A stretch of DNA of 54,960 nucleotides from an uncultured Muribaculaceae bacterium (GTDB lineage Bacteria; Bacteroidota; Bacteroidia; Bacteroidales; Muribaculaceae). This document shows positions 1 through 8,800 of this stretch, piece by piece. Below the pieces are notes generated by a model. The model was not told the DNA's origin, did not search any database, and was given only the letters and a program-made list of their open reading frames with translations. The stretch is taken from positions 1 to 54,960 of the forward strand of contig CAJGBY010000014.1 of NCBI GenBank assembly GCA_904501735.1, given 5' to 3'. A program made the translations under genes and the position numbers. The stretch's first letter is position 1. Each line of letters begins with the position of its first letter.

Positions 1-92
<92 letters not shown>

Positions 93-97
93 AACGA

Positions 98-133
98 AGA
101 GAGTTACTCAAATGAGAGTGACTCTCTTTTTTT
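98..133 (+). terminator. Rho-independent terminator of the rRNA operon
   Basis: A 12-bp stem (98-109 with 116-127, one G-T wobble) encloses a six-base loop and is followed by a run of T (128-133). It lies just after the 5S gene and so ends the rRNA transcript. Confidence 0.85.
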
Positions 134-155
134 GTGCTATAAGGGGGATAGTTCC

Positions 156-191
156 TATAGTGACTATAGTAATTATAGTGCTAATAGTGAA
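156..191. repeat. Four imperfect 9-bp tandem repeats
   Basis: Four units stand in a row: TATAGTGAC, TATAGTAAT, TATAGTGCT and AATAGTGAA (156-164, 165-173, 174-182, 183-191). They lie between the rRNA terminator and the next hairpin. The function is not known to me. Confidence 0.7.
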
Positions 192-228
192 TAAGGCTGA
201 ATCCTGTGAAGGGAATCAGCCTTATTTT
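190..228. terminator. Hairpin between the rRNA operon and the LmbE-like gene
   Basis: A perfect 11-bp stem (190-200 with 216-226) has a 15-base loop. It is followed on the plus strand by a short T-rich stretch. It lies 29 bases past the stop codon of the minus-strand deacetylase gene, so it may end transcription from either side, although the T run on the minus side is poor. Confidence 0.55.
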
Positions 229-256
229 GTTTACTTATAAGGGTTTTAAGTGTTTG

Positions 257-1018
257 TTATTTTTCGAAGATGTCGCTGTCTGAACGGCGAAGGTGTATGA
301 ATGCTTCGGCTTGTTTGCAGCGGAACTCTATACCTCTGAAATTTTGCATTGGAACATGCCAGTTGTCATACAATGGAGCCATGTTTTGGCTTACATGGCA
401 TAGGCATGCTTCGCGTTTTTGTTGCTCTACAGAAGATATGTCGACATAGTCGGTAGGCGAGAATAGTTGTGTTTGTGTACCACTCATCACTTCGTAATAG
501 TAAAGTTCAAAGTTGTAGCCTAAACGGCGCCATGCATCGTAAACGAGGAGTGAGCATACTCGGTGGTCAGGGTGTGAATCAATTGGCCAATGTGTGAATA
601 CGATGTCGGGATTTTCTTTTGCAATGACTTCGCGCATTTCGATGTATCGTGCTTTATTAATCTCGGTGTTGCCATCGATTTGAGTCAAAAAGATAGGTCG
701 AGCATCGAGTATCTTACATGCGTTGATAGCTTCAGGAACTCTGATTGCTGCTGCTTCATCGTGCGTTTTACCTTGAATACCACCTTCACCCTTGGTCATA
801 TACACTGAAACTACTTCGTAGCCAGCTTTGCGAAGCATGAGCATAGTACCACCACAACCTGTTTCAGGGTCATCGGGATGAGCACCAATTATAAGCGCTT
901 TTTTAGTTTTTGATTTAGCAGTACCAGTAGGATTTTCGTTAGCAAGAGCTTGAGTTCCGAAAATTGTTGCGCCAGCTACAGCTGTGCCAGCAAGTTTGAG
1001 CATATCTCTTCTGTTCAT
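257..1018 (-). CDS. LmbE/PIG-L family deacetylase with twin-arginine-like leader
   Basis: A 253-residue protein of the PIG-L/LmbE family, zinc-dependent enzymes that remove acetyl groups from N-acetylglucosamine-type sugars. The zinc motif is visible as HPDD (residues 47-50) and a second metal-binding segment as HPDH (149-152). The N-terminus NRRDMLKLAG (2-11) followed by an alanine-rich stretch looks like a Tat signal, so export is likely. I chose the ATG at 1018 rather than an upstream in-frame ATG at 1090. The Tat-like leader starts there, and a good promoter (1044-1074) lies between the two. The physiological substrate is unknown. It is a single gene, transcribed separately from the SGNH hydrolase upstream. 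Confidence 0.85.
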   Translation of the reverse strand: MNRRDMLKLAGTAVAGATIFGTQALANENPTGTAKSKTKKALIIGAHPDDPETGCGGTMLMLRKAGYEVVSVYMTKGEGGIQGKTHDEAAAIRVPEAINACKILDARPIFLTQIDGNTEINKARYIEMREVIAKENPDIVFTHWPIDSHPDHRVCSLLVYDAWRRLGYNFELYYYEVMSGTQTQLFSPTDYVDISSVEQQKREACLCHVSQNMAPLYDNWHVPMQNFRGIEFRCKQAEAFIHLRRSDSDIFEK

Positions 1019-1043
1019 AGTAATGTTTGTTATAGGTTTTGTA

Positions 1044-1074
1044 CAAAGGTATAAAAGAAAATGATGATACCAAA
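1044..1074 (-). promoter_or_regulatory. Bacteroidetes-type promoter for the LmbE-like gene
   Basis: On the minus strand TTTG (1074-1071) is followed after 19 bases by TACCTTTG (1051-1044). This matches the Bacteroidetes -33/-7 pattern exactly. The start codon at 1018 lies about 25 bases below the -7 element. Confidence 0.7.
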
Positions 1075-1114
1075 GGATTGATATCATCATTCTTTATTTG
1101 AACTTGAATTAATG

Positions 1115-2404
1115 TTATTCAGCAAGCGCTTTTTTAAGTTCATTAGCCCAAGCTACATAGGCTTTACCCATTAGGTGGTAACCATCGTTGGTGAATTCAG
1201 CTTTTAGCTCGCCATTTTCGTTAGCAATAACTGGAGTAAGGTCAACCCAAGTAACATTATATTTCTTAGCGAGTTTCTTAAGTTCTTTGTTTGCTTTCTT
1301 GAACTTCTTAGCCACTTCTTTGCTGTTGAAAGGAGCATATTTTTCGTAAGAAGAATTCACTGGGATAATGCTTTGTAGTACTATACCAGTTTCAGGAGAT
1401 ACTTCTTTGATAGCTGTAATGGCTTTTTCCATTGACATAACGATTGTGTCAACGCTGAAGTTGGCTGTAACATTCACTTTCTTAGCAGTCTTGTCGTAGT
1501 TGTAGCTTGAAAGCAATACGATTTTCTTAGGCTTGTTTTGAGCGTATTTCTTTGCGCTTGAGTGGATGTAGTCGCACACATCGCCAAGGCTGCGAGTTTT
1601 TACATTAGGCATACCAAGAAGTTCGTGCCATTCAGCATAACCTACAAGAGTACCGCCAAGCATAATGATGTCGTTATCGCTTAGAGGGTATAGCTTAGTT
1701 GGATGGAACTTAGCATCTTCGTCAACATATTTAGCAACTTCATCACGCCAAATAGTGTAACCATTTTCCTTAAGGTGTAGACCATCGTTGGTAAGTTCCT
1801 TGCGCAATTTACCTTCACGATCGGCAAACCAAGGGAAAAGGTTGATCCAAGGCACATTGTGCTTGCGAGCCACTTGTTCGTAAAGTACATTAGCGACATG
1901 AACGGTCATCTCTTCATCGAAAAGGTTCTTGTAGCGCTTGAAATCGTTGTTGTAAGGTAGCAAACTTTGAAGGTATAGCTGAGTTGTTGGGCTTTCGGTC
2001 TTAATGCGAGTAATAAGTTTGTCGAGCGCATGTGCAATGCTATCGGCACCAACATGGTGAGAGATGTCGTTAGTACCAATGAGAAGGAAAATCTTTTTAG
2101 GACGTCCTTTAAGAATCAAATCGGCACGATCGTATAGTCCTTGAACGATATCACCAACGATACCACGATTCTTGATATTTGGATTGTTGAACATTTCGTG
2201 CCATCGTCCGCCGTTGGTTAAGCTATTACCAAAGAATACGATATCTTCGCTTGTTACAGGCAATTCGGCAAAAAGCGATTTGCGCTGATAATAGTAATCA
2301 GTGTACTTATGAGCTTGGTCTTGAGCTTCTTGAGCTGTGTTTTGAGCAACAGCAGACAATGTACAGATACCCATTACGAATGTAAAGATTTTTTTGATTG
2401 TCAT
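1115..2404 (-). CDS. Tandem SGNH/GDSL-type hydrolase, second domain degenerate
   Basis: A 429-residue exported protein: a hydrophobic leader ends near residue 20 (AVAQ). Two SGNH/GDSL esterase-like domains follow. Domain 1 (about 50-225) has GNSL with candidate nucleophile S61, GTND at 110-113 and the catalytic pair D207-H210 in TNDGLH. Domain 2 (about 240-425) repeats the layout, but GNSL has become GGTL (T252 where the serine should be) and GTND has become SSYN, while D407 and H410 remain. The family removes acyl groups from sugars or lipids; the substrate is not evident. I start at ATG 2404 because the longer reading would run into fcl, whose stop is 22 bases upstream. It is probably the last gene of the gmd-fcl group. 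Confidence 0.8.
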   Translation of the reverse strand: MTIKKIFTFVMGICTLSAVAQNTAQEAQDQAHKYTDYYYQRKSLFAELPVTSEDIVFFGNSLTNGGRWHEMFNNPNIKNRGIVGDIVQGLYDRADLILKGRPKKIFLLIGTNDISHHVGADSIAHALDKLITRIKTESPTTQLYLQSLLPYNNDFKRYKNLFDEEMTVHVANVLYEQVARKHNVPWINLFPWFADREGKLRKELTNDGLHLKENGYTIWRDEVAKYVDEDAKFHPTKLYPLSDNDIIMLGGTLVGYAEWHELLGMPNVKTRSLGDVCDYIHSSAKKYAQNKPKKIVLLSSYNYDKTAKKVNVTANFSVDTIVMSMEKAITAIKEVSPETGIVLQSIIPVNSSYEKYAPFNSKEVAKKFKKANKELKKLAKKYNVTWVDLTPVIANENGELKAEFTNDGYHLMGKAYVAWANELKKALAE

Positions 2405-2426
2405 AATGTTATATGTTGTTAGTTGT

Positions 2427-3533
2427 TTATAGATTCTGAATGTACCATTCAAAAAGAGCCTTCACGCCATCTTCAATTTCCATTTTGTGGTGCCAACCGA
2501 GGCTGTGTAGCTTGGAAACATCGGTAAGTTTGCGCATTGTACCATCAGGTTTAGTAGAATCCCAACGAATTTCACCATTATAGCCAATAGTGGTTTGGCA
2601 TAGTTGTGCCAATTGAGCAATAGTGATTTCCTTACCACTACCGATGTTGATGTGGCAGTTGCGAATTTCGCGTTTAGCCATCGCTTGAGTGCATGGAGTT
2701 ACAGCTTCGCCTGGATAGGTGTCGTTGAAATTGATATTCTCCATAATAAACACCGAAGCATCGGCCATGTCCTCACTCCATAGGAACTCGCGTATAGGCT
2801 TGCCGCTACCCCAAAGGAGTAGATGGTCGGGTTGTATGCCGTATTTAGCGAGAATGGCAGTTATATCGCTTTCAGAGCTGTCGCCAGTGATACCTTCGAT
2901 AGGACGCGAATTTAAATCTTGTCGTATAGCGCTCCAATTACCTTCGTTAAGTTGCTTGGCAAGGTAAATTTTGCGAATCATCGCAGGAAGGACATGACTC
3001 GTTTCAAGGTTGAAATTGTCGCGAGGTCCATAAAGATTGGTAGGCATAACAGCAATATAGTTGGTGCCATATTGTAGGTTGAAGCTTTCGCATAGCTTTA
3101 GCCCAGCAATTTTAGCAATGGCATAAGGCTCATTGGTATATTCGAGAGGCGATGTTAGCAATTCGGTCTCGGCAATGGGTTGTTGAGCTTCGCGAGGATA
3201 GATGCAAGTGCTACCAAGGAAAAGTAGCTTCTTAACATTGTGGCGGAAGCTTTCTCCGATGACATTCTGTTGGATTTGCAGATTCTCGTAGATAAAATCG
3301 GCGCGATAGAGGCTGTTTGCCATAATACCACCCACATGAGCAGCTGCAAGAACAACATATTCAGGTTGTTCTTCGTCGAAGAAACGCTTAACAGCAGTGC
3401 CATCGAGCAAATCAAGTTCATTGTGGGTGCGTCCCACAAGGTTGGTGTATCCTTTGCTCTCAAGATTTTTCCAAATGGCAGAACCTACGAGACCTCTATG
3501 TCCTGCAACATATATTTTTGAGTTTTTCTCCAT
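2427..3533 (-). CDS. fcl: GDP-L-fucose synthase
   Basis: A 368-residue short-chain dehydrogenase that converts GDP-4-keto-6-deoxy-D-mannose, the Gmd product, to GDP-L-fucose by epimerisation and NADPH reduction in the cytoplasm. Seen: the nucleotide-binding GHRGLVG (11-17) and residues S108, C110, Y137, K141 and H180, which sit one position after the catalytic residues of the E. coli enzyme. The protein is about 45 residues longer than the E. coli one because of an extra segment around 195-240, a form I know from Bacteroides relatives. It lies 12 bases after gmd on the same strand, so the two act in sequence and are probably cotranscribed. The product would feed fucosylated surface glycans. 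Confidence 0.93.
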   Translation of the reverse strand: MEKNSKIYVAGHRGLVGSAIWKNLESKGYTNLVGRTHNELDLLDGTAVKRFFDEEQPEYVVLAAAHVGGIMANSLYRADFIYENLQIQQNVIGESFRHNVKKLLFLGSTCIYPREAQQPIAETELLTSPLEYTNEPYAIAKIAGLKLCESFNLQYGTNYIAVMPTNLYGPRDNFNLETSHVLPAMIRKIYLAKQLNEGNWSAIRQDLNSRPIEGITGDSSESDITAILAKYGIQPDHLLLWGSGKPIREFLWSEDMADASVFIMENINFNDTYPGEAVTPCTQAMAKREIRNCHINIGSGKEITIAQLAQLCQTTIGYNGEIRWDSTKPDGTMRKLTDVSKLHSLGWHHKMEIEDGVKALFEWYIQNL

Positions 3534-3545
3534 TGTAAAAATCGA

Positions 3546-4631
3546 TTATCGCACGCAATCTGGATTTTCTTTCACCTTCTTAATGTCGTTGTCGACCATG
3601 ATGTTGATAAGCTCTTCAAAAGAAGTCTTGCGAGGATTCCAACCAAGTTTTTCTTTAGCCTTGGTAGGATTACCAAGTAGTTGTTCTACTTCGCAAGGAC
3701 GGAAATATTTAGGGTCAACCTCTACAAGCACTTTGCCAGTAGCTTTGTCGATACCTTTTTCGTTGACACCTTCACCTTGCCATTCAAGTTCGATACCAGC
3801 GCGACGGAAAGCAAGAGTAGTGAATTCGCGCACGCTGTGGTATTCGCCCGTAGCGATGACGAAATCATCTGGTTCGTCTTGTTGAAGAATGAGCCACATA
3901 CATTCTACATAGTCCTTAGCATAACCCCAGTCGCGAAGAGCGTTAAGGTTGCCAAGATATAGCTTGTCCTGCAAACCATTCACGATGCGAGCCACAGCAA
4001 GTGTGATTTTGCGAGTAACGAATGTTTCGCCGCGTCGTTCGCTTTCGTGATTGAAAAGGATACCATTCACAGCATACATGCCATAGCTTTCGCGATAGTT
4101 CTTGGTAATCCAGAATGCATAAAGCTTTGCGCAACCATAAGGGCTGCGAGGGTAAAATGGAGTGGTTTCAGATTGAGGTACTTCTTGTACCTTGCCATAT
4201 AGTTCAGATGTGCTGGCTTGATAAATGCGTGTAACCTTTTCGCGGTTAAGAATGCGAACAGCTTCAAGAAGTCGAAGTGTACCTACCGCATCGGTTTCTG
4301 CTGTGTATTCAGGCACATCGAAAGATACTTTTACATGACTTTGAGCAGCAAGATTGTATATTTCGGTTGGTTTTACTTCACGAATGATGCGAATAAGCGA
4401 GCTTGAATCGGTCATATCGCCATAGTGTAGGTTGATGGTGCGATTTTGCTTCATGTCGCGAACCCATTCGTTGAAATAAAGATGCTCAATGCGTCCAGTG
4501 TTGAAAGAGCTACTTCTACGAATTATACCATGCACTTCGTATCCCTTTTCAAGAAGGAATTCGGCAAGGAAAGAGCCATCTTGTCCTGTGATACCTGTAA
4601 TAAGTGCGACTTTCTTGTTAGTTTCTTCCAT
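3546..4631 (-). CDS. gmd: GDP-mannose 4,6-dehydratase
   Basis: A 361-residue short-chain dehydrogenase that turns GDP-D-mannose into GDP-4-keto-6-deoxy-D-mannose. Seen: the NADP-binding GITGQDG (13-19), the IRRSSSFNTGRIEHL segment (37-51) diagnostic of Gmd, and the catalytic set T141, E143, Y165 and K169 (SPYGCAKLY). Length is normal for the family. It lies between a sugar aminotransferase and fcl with gaps of 30 and 12 bases, which indicates one transcription unit. Its product is the branch point to GDP-fucose through Fcl and possibly to GDP-perosamine if the neighbouring aminotransferase uses it. Confidence 0.95.
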   Translation of the reverse strand: MEETNKKVALITGITGQDGSFLAEFLLEKGYEVHGIIRRSSSFNTGRIEHLYFNEWVRDMKQNRTINLHYGDMTDSSSLIRIIREVKPTEIYNLAAQSHVKVSFDVPEYTAETDAVGTLRLLEAVRILNREKVTRIYQASTSELYGKVQEVPQSETTPFYPRSPYGCAKLYAFWITKNYRESYGMYAVNGILFNHESERRGETFVTRKITLAVARIVNGLQDKLYLGNLNALRDWGYAKDYVECMWLILQQDEPDDFVIATGEYHSVREFTTLAFRRAGIELEWQGEGVNEKGIDKATGKVLVEVDPKYFRPCEVEQLLGNPTKAKEKLGWNPRKTSFEELINIMVDNDIKKVKENPDCVR

Positions 4632-4661
4632 ATATGTGATGTAATTTTTTATTGTCGTGGG

Positions 4662-5801
4662 TTATTTCTTTTTGTTGAAAAAGTCTTTGATAGCGTCGGC
4701 TACTCGATGAATATCGTCGTCGGTCAATGAAGATCCACTTGGCAAGCAAAGACCATGTTCGAATAGATTGCGAGCACAATCGCCACCATAGTATGGGGCA
4801 TTGGCGAATACTGGTTGCATGTGCATTGGTCGCCATAGCCAACGAGTTTCAATGTTTTCAGCTTCGAGTGCTTGTCTGATTTCTTCAGGTGTTGTGTTCC
4901 ACGAATCGTCAAAAGTGATTGTAGTGAGCCAGAAATTAGAATCGAAATCGTTCGAAGGGTTTTGCATTACTGTTACACCCTCAATGTCCTGGAGTAATTG
5001 GGTGTAAAGATTATGAATTTCGCGACGGCGCGCAACATGTTGTTCAAGAACTTGCATCTGTCCGCAGCCAATTCCTGCACTGACATTGCTCAAACGATAA
5101 TTGTAGCCTATGACATTGTGGTAGTAATAAGGCATATTTTCTCGGGCTTGAGTAGCGAGGAATTTAATTCGTTTGTCGGCTTCTTCGTCAGGGCAAATGA
5201 GAGCTCCACCGCCCGAAGTAGTGATTATTTTGTTGCCGTTGAAGCTTAATGCTCCGTATTTGCCCAAAGTGCCACACATTGTGCCTTTGTAGGTTGAGCC
5301 AAGAGCTTCGGCTGCATCTTCGAGAACAGGGATATTGTATTTGTTGGCAACGGCAAGAATTTCGTCCATTTTGGCAGGCATTCCGTATAGGTGCACAGGA
5401 ATTATAGCCTTTGGGTATTTTCCTGTAACCTTTTTACGATCGATGATAGCATTTTCGAGAGCTACTGGACACATGTTCCAAGTGTCGGGCTCGCTATCAA
5501 CAAAAACAGGAGTAGCGCCTTGATATGTAATAGGGTTGGCACTTGCCGCAAATGTGAATGATTGGCATATAACTTCATCGCCAGCCTCTACCCCAAGTGC
5601 AACAAGTCCCAAGTGCAACGCAGCAGTGCCTGCACTGAGAGCTACAACATAAGGATTGCCTAAATAATTGCCAAGAAGATGCTCAAATTCATTTACATTA
5701 GGTCCCAAAGGAACAACCCAACTGCCTTTGAACGCTTCTTCAATCCATTTCATTTCGTTGCCTCCGAGGTGGGGAAACGATAGGAAAATTCGTGACTTCA
5801 T
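4662..5801 (-). CDS. DegT/DnrJ/EryC1-type sugar aminotransferase
   Basis: A 379-residue PLP enzyme of the DegT/DnrJ/EryC1/StrS family, which transfers an amino group to a 4-keto or 3-keto nucleotide sugar. Seen: the SAGTAALHL cofactor segment (56-64), the EDAAEALGS motif (161-169) and the PLP lysine K191 in SFNGNKIITTSGGG. I start at ATG 5801; a TTG two codons upstream is in frame but less likely. It is the first gene of the gmd-fcl group. Because Gmd makes GDP-4-keto-6-deoxymannose, GDP-perosamine synthesis is one possible role. The sequence does not settle this, and UDP-linked 4-keto sugars are equally possible. Confidence 0.85.
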   Translation of the reverse strand: MKSRIFLSFPHLGGNEMKWIEEAFKGSWVVPLGPNVNEFEHLLGNYLGNPYVVALSAGTAALHLGLVALGVEAGDEVICQSFTFAASANPITYQGATPVFVDSEPDTWNMCPVALENAIIDRKKVTGKYPKAIIPVHLYGMPAKMDEILAVANKYNIPVLEDAAEALGSTYKGTMCGTLGKYGALSFNGNKIITTSGGGALICPDEEADKRIKFLATQARENMPYYYHNVIGYNYRLSNVSAGIGCGQMQVLEQHVARRREIHNLYTQLLQDIEGVTVMQNPSNDFDSNFWLTTITFDDSWNTTPEEIRQALEAENIETRWLWRPMHMQPVFANAPYYGGDCARNLFEHGLCLPSGSSLTDDDIHRVADAIKDFFNKKK

Positions 5802-5822
5802 TCTCAAATAGTTTAATAATGC

Positions 5823-5859
5823 GAAGTTACGACATTTTGTTGAGAAAAGTCGTAACTTC
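5823..5859. repeat. 11-bp inverted repeat between the A2M and aminotransferase genes
   Basis: GAAGTTACGAC (5823-5833) is repeated inverted at 5849-5859 with a 15-base spacer. It fills most of the 64-base gap. No T run follows on the minus strand, so it is not a standard terminator. It could be an attenuator, a processing hairpin or a binding site. Confidence 0.6.
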
Positions 5860-5865
5860 TGAGCC

Positions 5866-8800
5866 TTATTTTACTGAAATTGTTGTACCTGCAGAATGAG
5901 CTGTGATTTGAGGGGCATATTGACATTGAATAGTAGCCACGCCACTGCTAAAATAGCCTGAGTTGGTAACATAGGTATCGTAGGTTATTACATGTGTGCC
6001 TTTTGGTAGATGGTTGAAGAAAATGTTGGTTTTGCTATCTTTAGTTTCGAGGTAGTACCCTATGCCATCTTCAAAGTGATAACCCGAGATTTGGTTTAAT
6101 GGCTCAATGCATGCAGGTCGTTCGTCCGATAGGGTAACGAACTCAATATCACGAGCATTGGTTATAGTGAGTCGTACTTGAACCTTGTCGCCAATATTGA
6201 AATCGGAGTTGTTGTTATATGGTCGAATTTCCTTGCTGATTGATAATTCTTCAATTGATGAAGACTGAATATCTTTCATAGGAGCATTGTACTGGCAATA
6301 TACAGATCCCCACGAAGGCGCGCCGTTATTGCGTTGGATGGTTATCGAATTGTGGCTTGTGTTGTTGATATTTAACCCAATCTTGCCATATCCAAGAATA
6401 CGATCTATGTTGCTCATTTCAAATGGCTTGCCATTGAGTGAGAATGTAGGCAATTGTGCCGATGTGAGCCAATTAGTTCCAGTAGACAGCAACGCATATA
6501 CAGCATCGGCGGCAAGGCTTGAATTGCCCCAGTCGGTAGATTGCTTTGCAAGTAGAAGCCATTGGCGTATTTGATTGATTTGTATAGCCTTAGGGTCGAT
6601 AATGTGGTAAGCTTGAAGGATGAGCGAAGTAAGAGCTACTTTGTTGTCGGAGCGACACCAACTGTTTTGTAGATTGTCCCAGAAACGGCCTGTGGAAGGT
6701 TTGTAGACACTGAATTGGTTGAGCGATTCCAGTATCGGTTTGGCTTGTGCTTGCTTGCCGAAATGGGCGAGAGTGATGGTTGTAAATGCCTTGTCGACAA
6801 TGTTCATTTCTTTCCATTCCTTAGCAAGAGATTGAGTGATTTTAGTGTAAAGATTGTGCACAGTAGCGCTCATTTCGATATCCATGAAAAGAGAGCGAGT
6901 GTAGGCATAATCGAGATAATTGCTAAAATCAAGTTTGTTGCGTTGGGCGTTGTAGTGATTAATGATTTCGATGTCGAGATACTTAATCGCTTTAGCTATA
7001 ATATAGTTTAACTTGCTGTCGTTGTCGATTGCGTTAAGGGCCTTGATTCGACCAATCACTTGAAGTACATAAAGAGTGGTGTAGTCCGATGATTTAGCGT
7101 TAGGATATCTAAACCAAGCGAAACCACCGTCAGAAAGTTGTAATTCGGCAAGTTTGTCGATAAGACTATTTGTTGCTGAAGTAGATTTTGCATTGTCAAA
7201 CAAGTCTTTAAGTTGCGACATGCGAAGAGTTTGCTCCTCGCTGTCTTTCAACCAAGGAGATGCGAGTAGTGTGCCTATCTTCAGATTGTTATTCTTGGTG
7301 AGCATTGATACAAGAGCCGAATCTTGAGGATTCTTAGCCCAGTAGTCGAGCGCTTCAAGAATGTTAGGGTTATCTTGAGCTACTTTCTTAGCCACAAGGT
7401 TGGCAAATAGAGAGTGGACAAGAGAAGTGGTAGTGGTGTTGTCGTTGCTCTTTAACGAAGGCAAAGCAGTGGCAACATACCATATAGGATTATCGCAATA
7501 TTCGAATGTTATTTTAGCTTTTTCGGGGAATGTAGGCAAATTAATAGTGTAGTCGCTACTTTCGGGAGTGATATAGAAAGGAGTGGCTTCTATGATTGGA
7601 CTTGTTTCCTGCAGAACCGGTATGATAACTTGTTCGCCATCGCTAAAACTTCCGTTTGTAGCCTTGATGCGGAAAGCTAAAGCGTTGATAGTGTCGGGGA
7701 TAGCATATTCGATAGCAACTGTTTCAGTGTCATTCTTTGAGATGCTTATATTTTGCTGTTGGCGGGCATAAATAAGACTGGTGAATGGATTGAAAAGCTC
7801 GATTTCAGTAGAGCAGTTTTGAATAGAGTCGGTGATGTTCTGAACACTTGCCACAAGTGTAGCCTTGTCGCCTTGACGCAAGAATCGAGGCATATTAGGG
7901 TTAACCATAATAGGTTTGTTGGCTATGGTTTCTTTCAAAATGCTTGCTGTGTTCAAGTCTTTTGAATAACCGATAGCTTGAAATAGCCAAATTGTATTCA
8001 TGTTAGGTACATCAAATTCGATGCTTGCATTTCCCTTGTCGTCGGTAACGAGAAGAGGTTGCCAGAAAGCCGTTTTGATGTCGGTTGTGCGCACCATGAT
8101 AGGCGAAGACTCTTCGGTGAGGTTAAGAGCTCCGTCGGTAGTTAGTTCATCGGCCGCTTTAGATTCTCGTACAACCGCACTATTGTTAACACTTGTGCTA
8201 TATACTTGCTGCTCAGTGGCGACAAAACTTCTTTCAGATCTTGTTCCTCTGATGCGAATGTTTTTAGCATTTGAAGTAAAGAAATGTTGGTCGTAAAGGT
8301 AGAGAATAGGCTCCGAGAAATTAGGAAGGTCGGTAGGTTTGTTCTTGTATTTCCATGAGAAAAATTCCGAATTTGAGTACACACTTTGAGTGTAAAGACA
8401 GCTACTTGAAAATAGTGTGGTCATGGTAGGTGCGAAATTCCAAGTGTTATCGGCAAGAGAGTTTAACGCCTTATCGGTCAATACACTAAATATAGCACCA
8501 TTAGCGACAGGTTTTCCATCGGTAGCGAGGTGTAGAGTCCACTTTTCGCGATCGCCTGCAGTGATTTTGTCGCGGAAAGATGAAACGGTAAGTTTTGTTT
8601 TGGGTTGCTCAATTTTAGGTGTTACAGTAACTGTGTGACTGTACTTTTTGCCATTCTTGAAACAATTGAATTCGATGCGCAAAATAGCCGATGAGTTGGC
8701 ACACTTTGGCATGGTGAATTTGAAGGGAGAGATTCCTCTTTTTAGCGTGATCCAGCCCTCATCTATGATGTTGTTGAGGTGGCTGATAGTGTAGTAAACA

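Noticed and set aside
3397..3885. A 162-codon plus-strand open frame
   Set aside because: It lies across the start of fcl and the end of gmd, both certain genes on the minus strand, and its translation is serine-rich without motifs.
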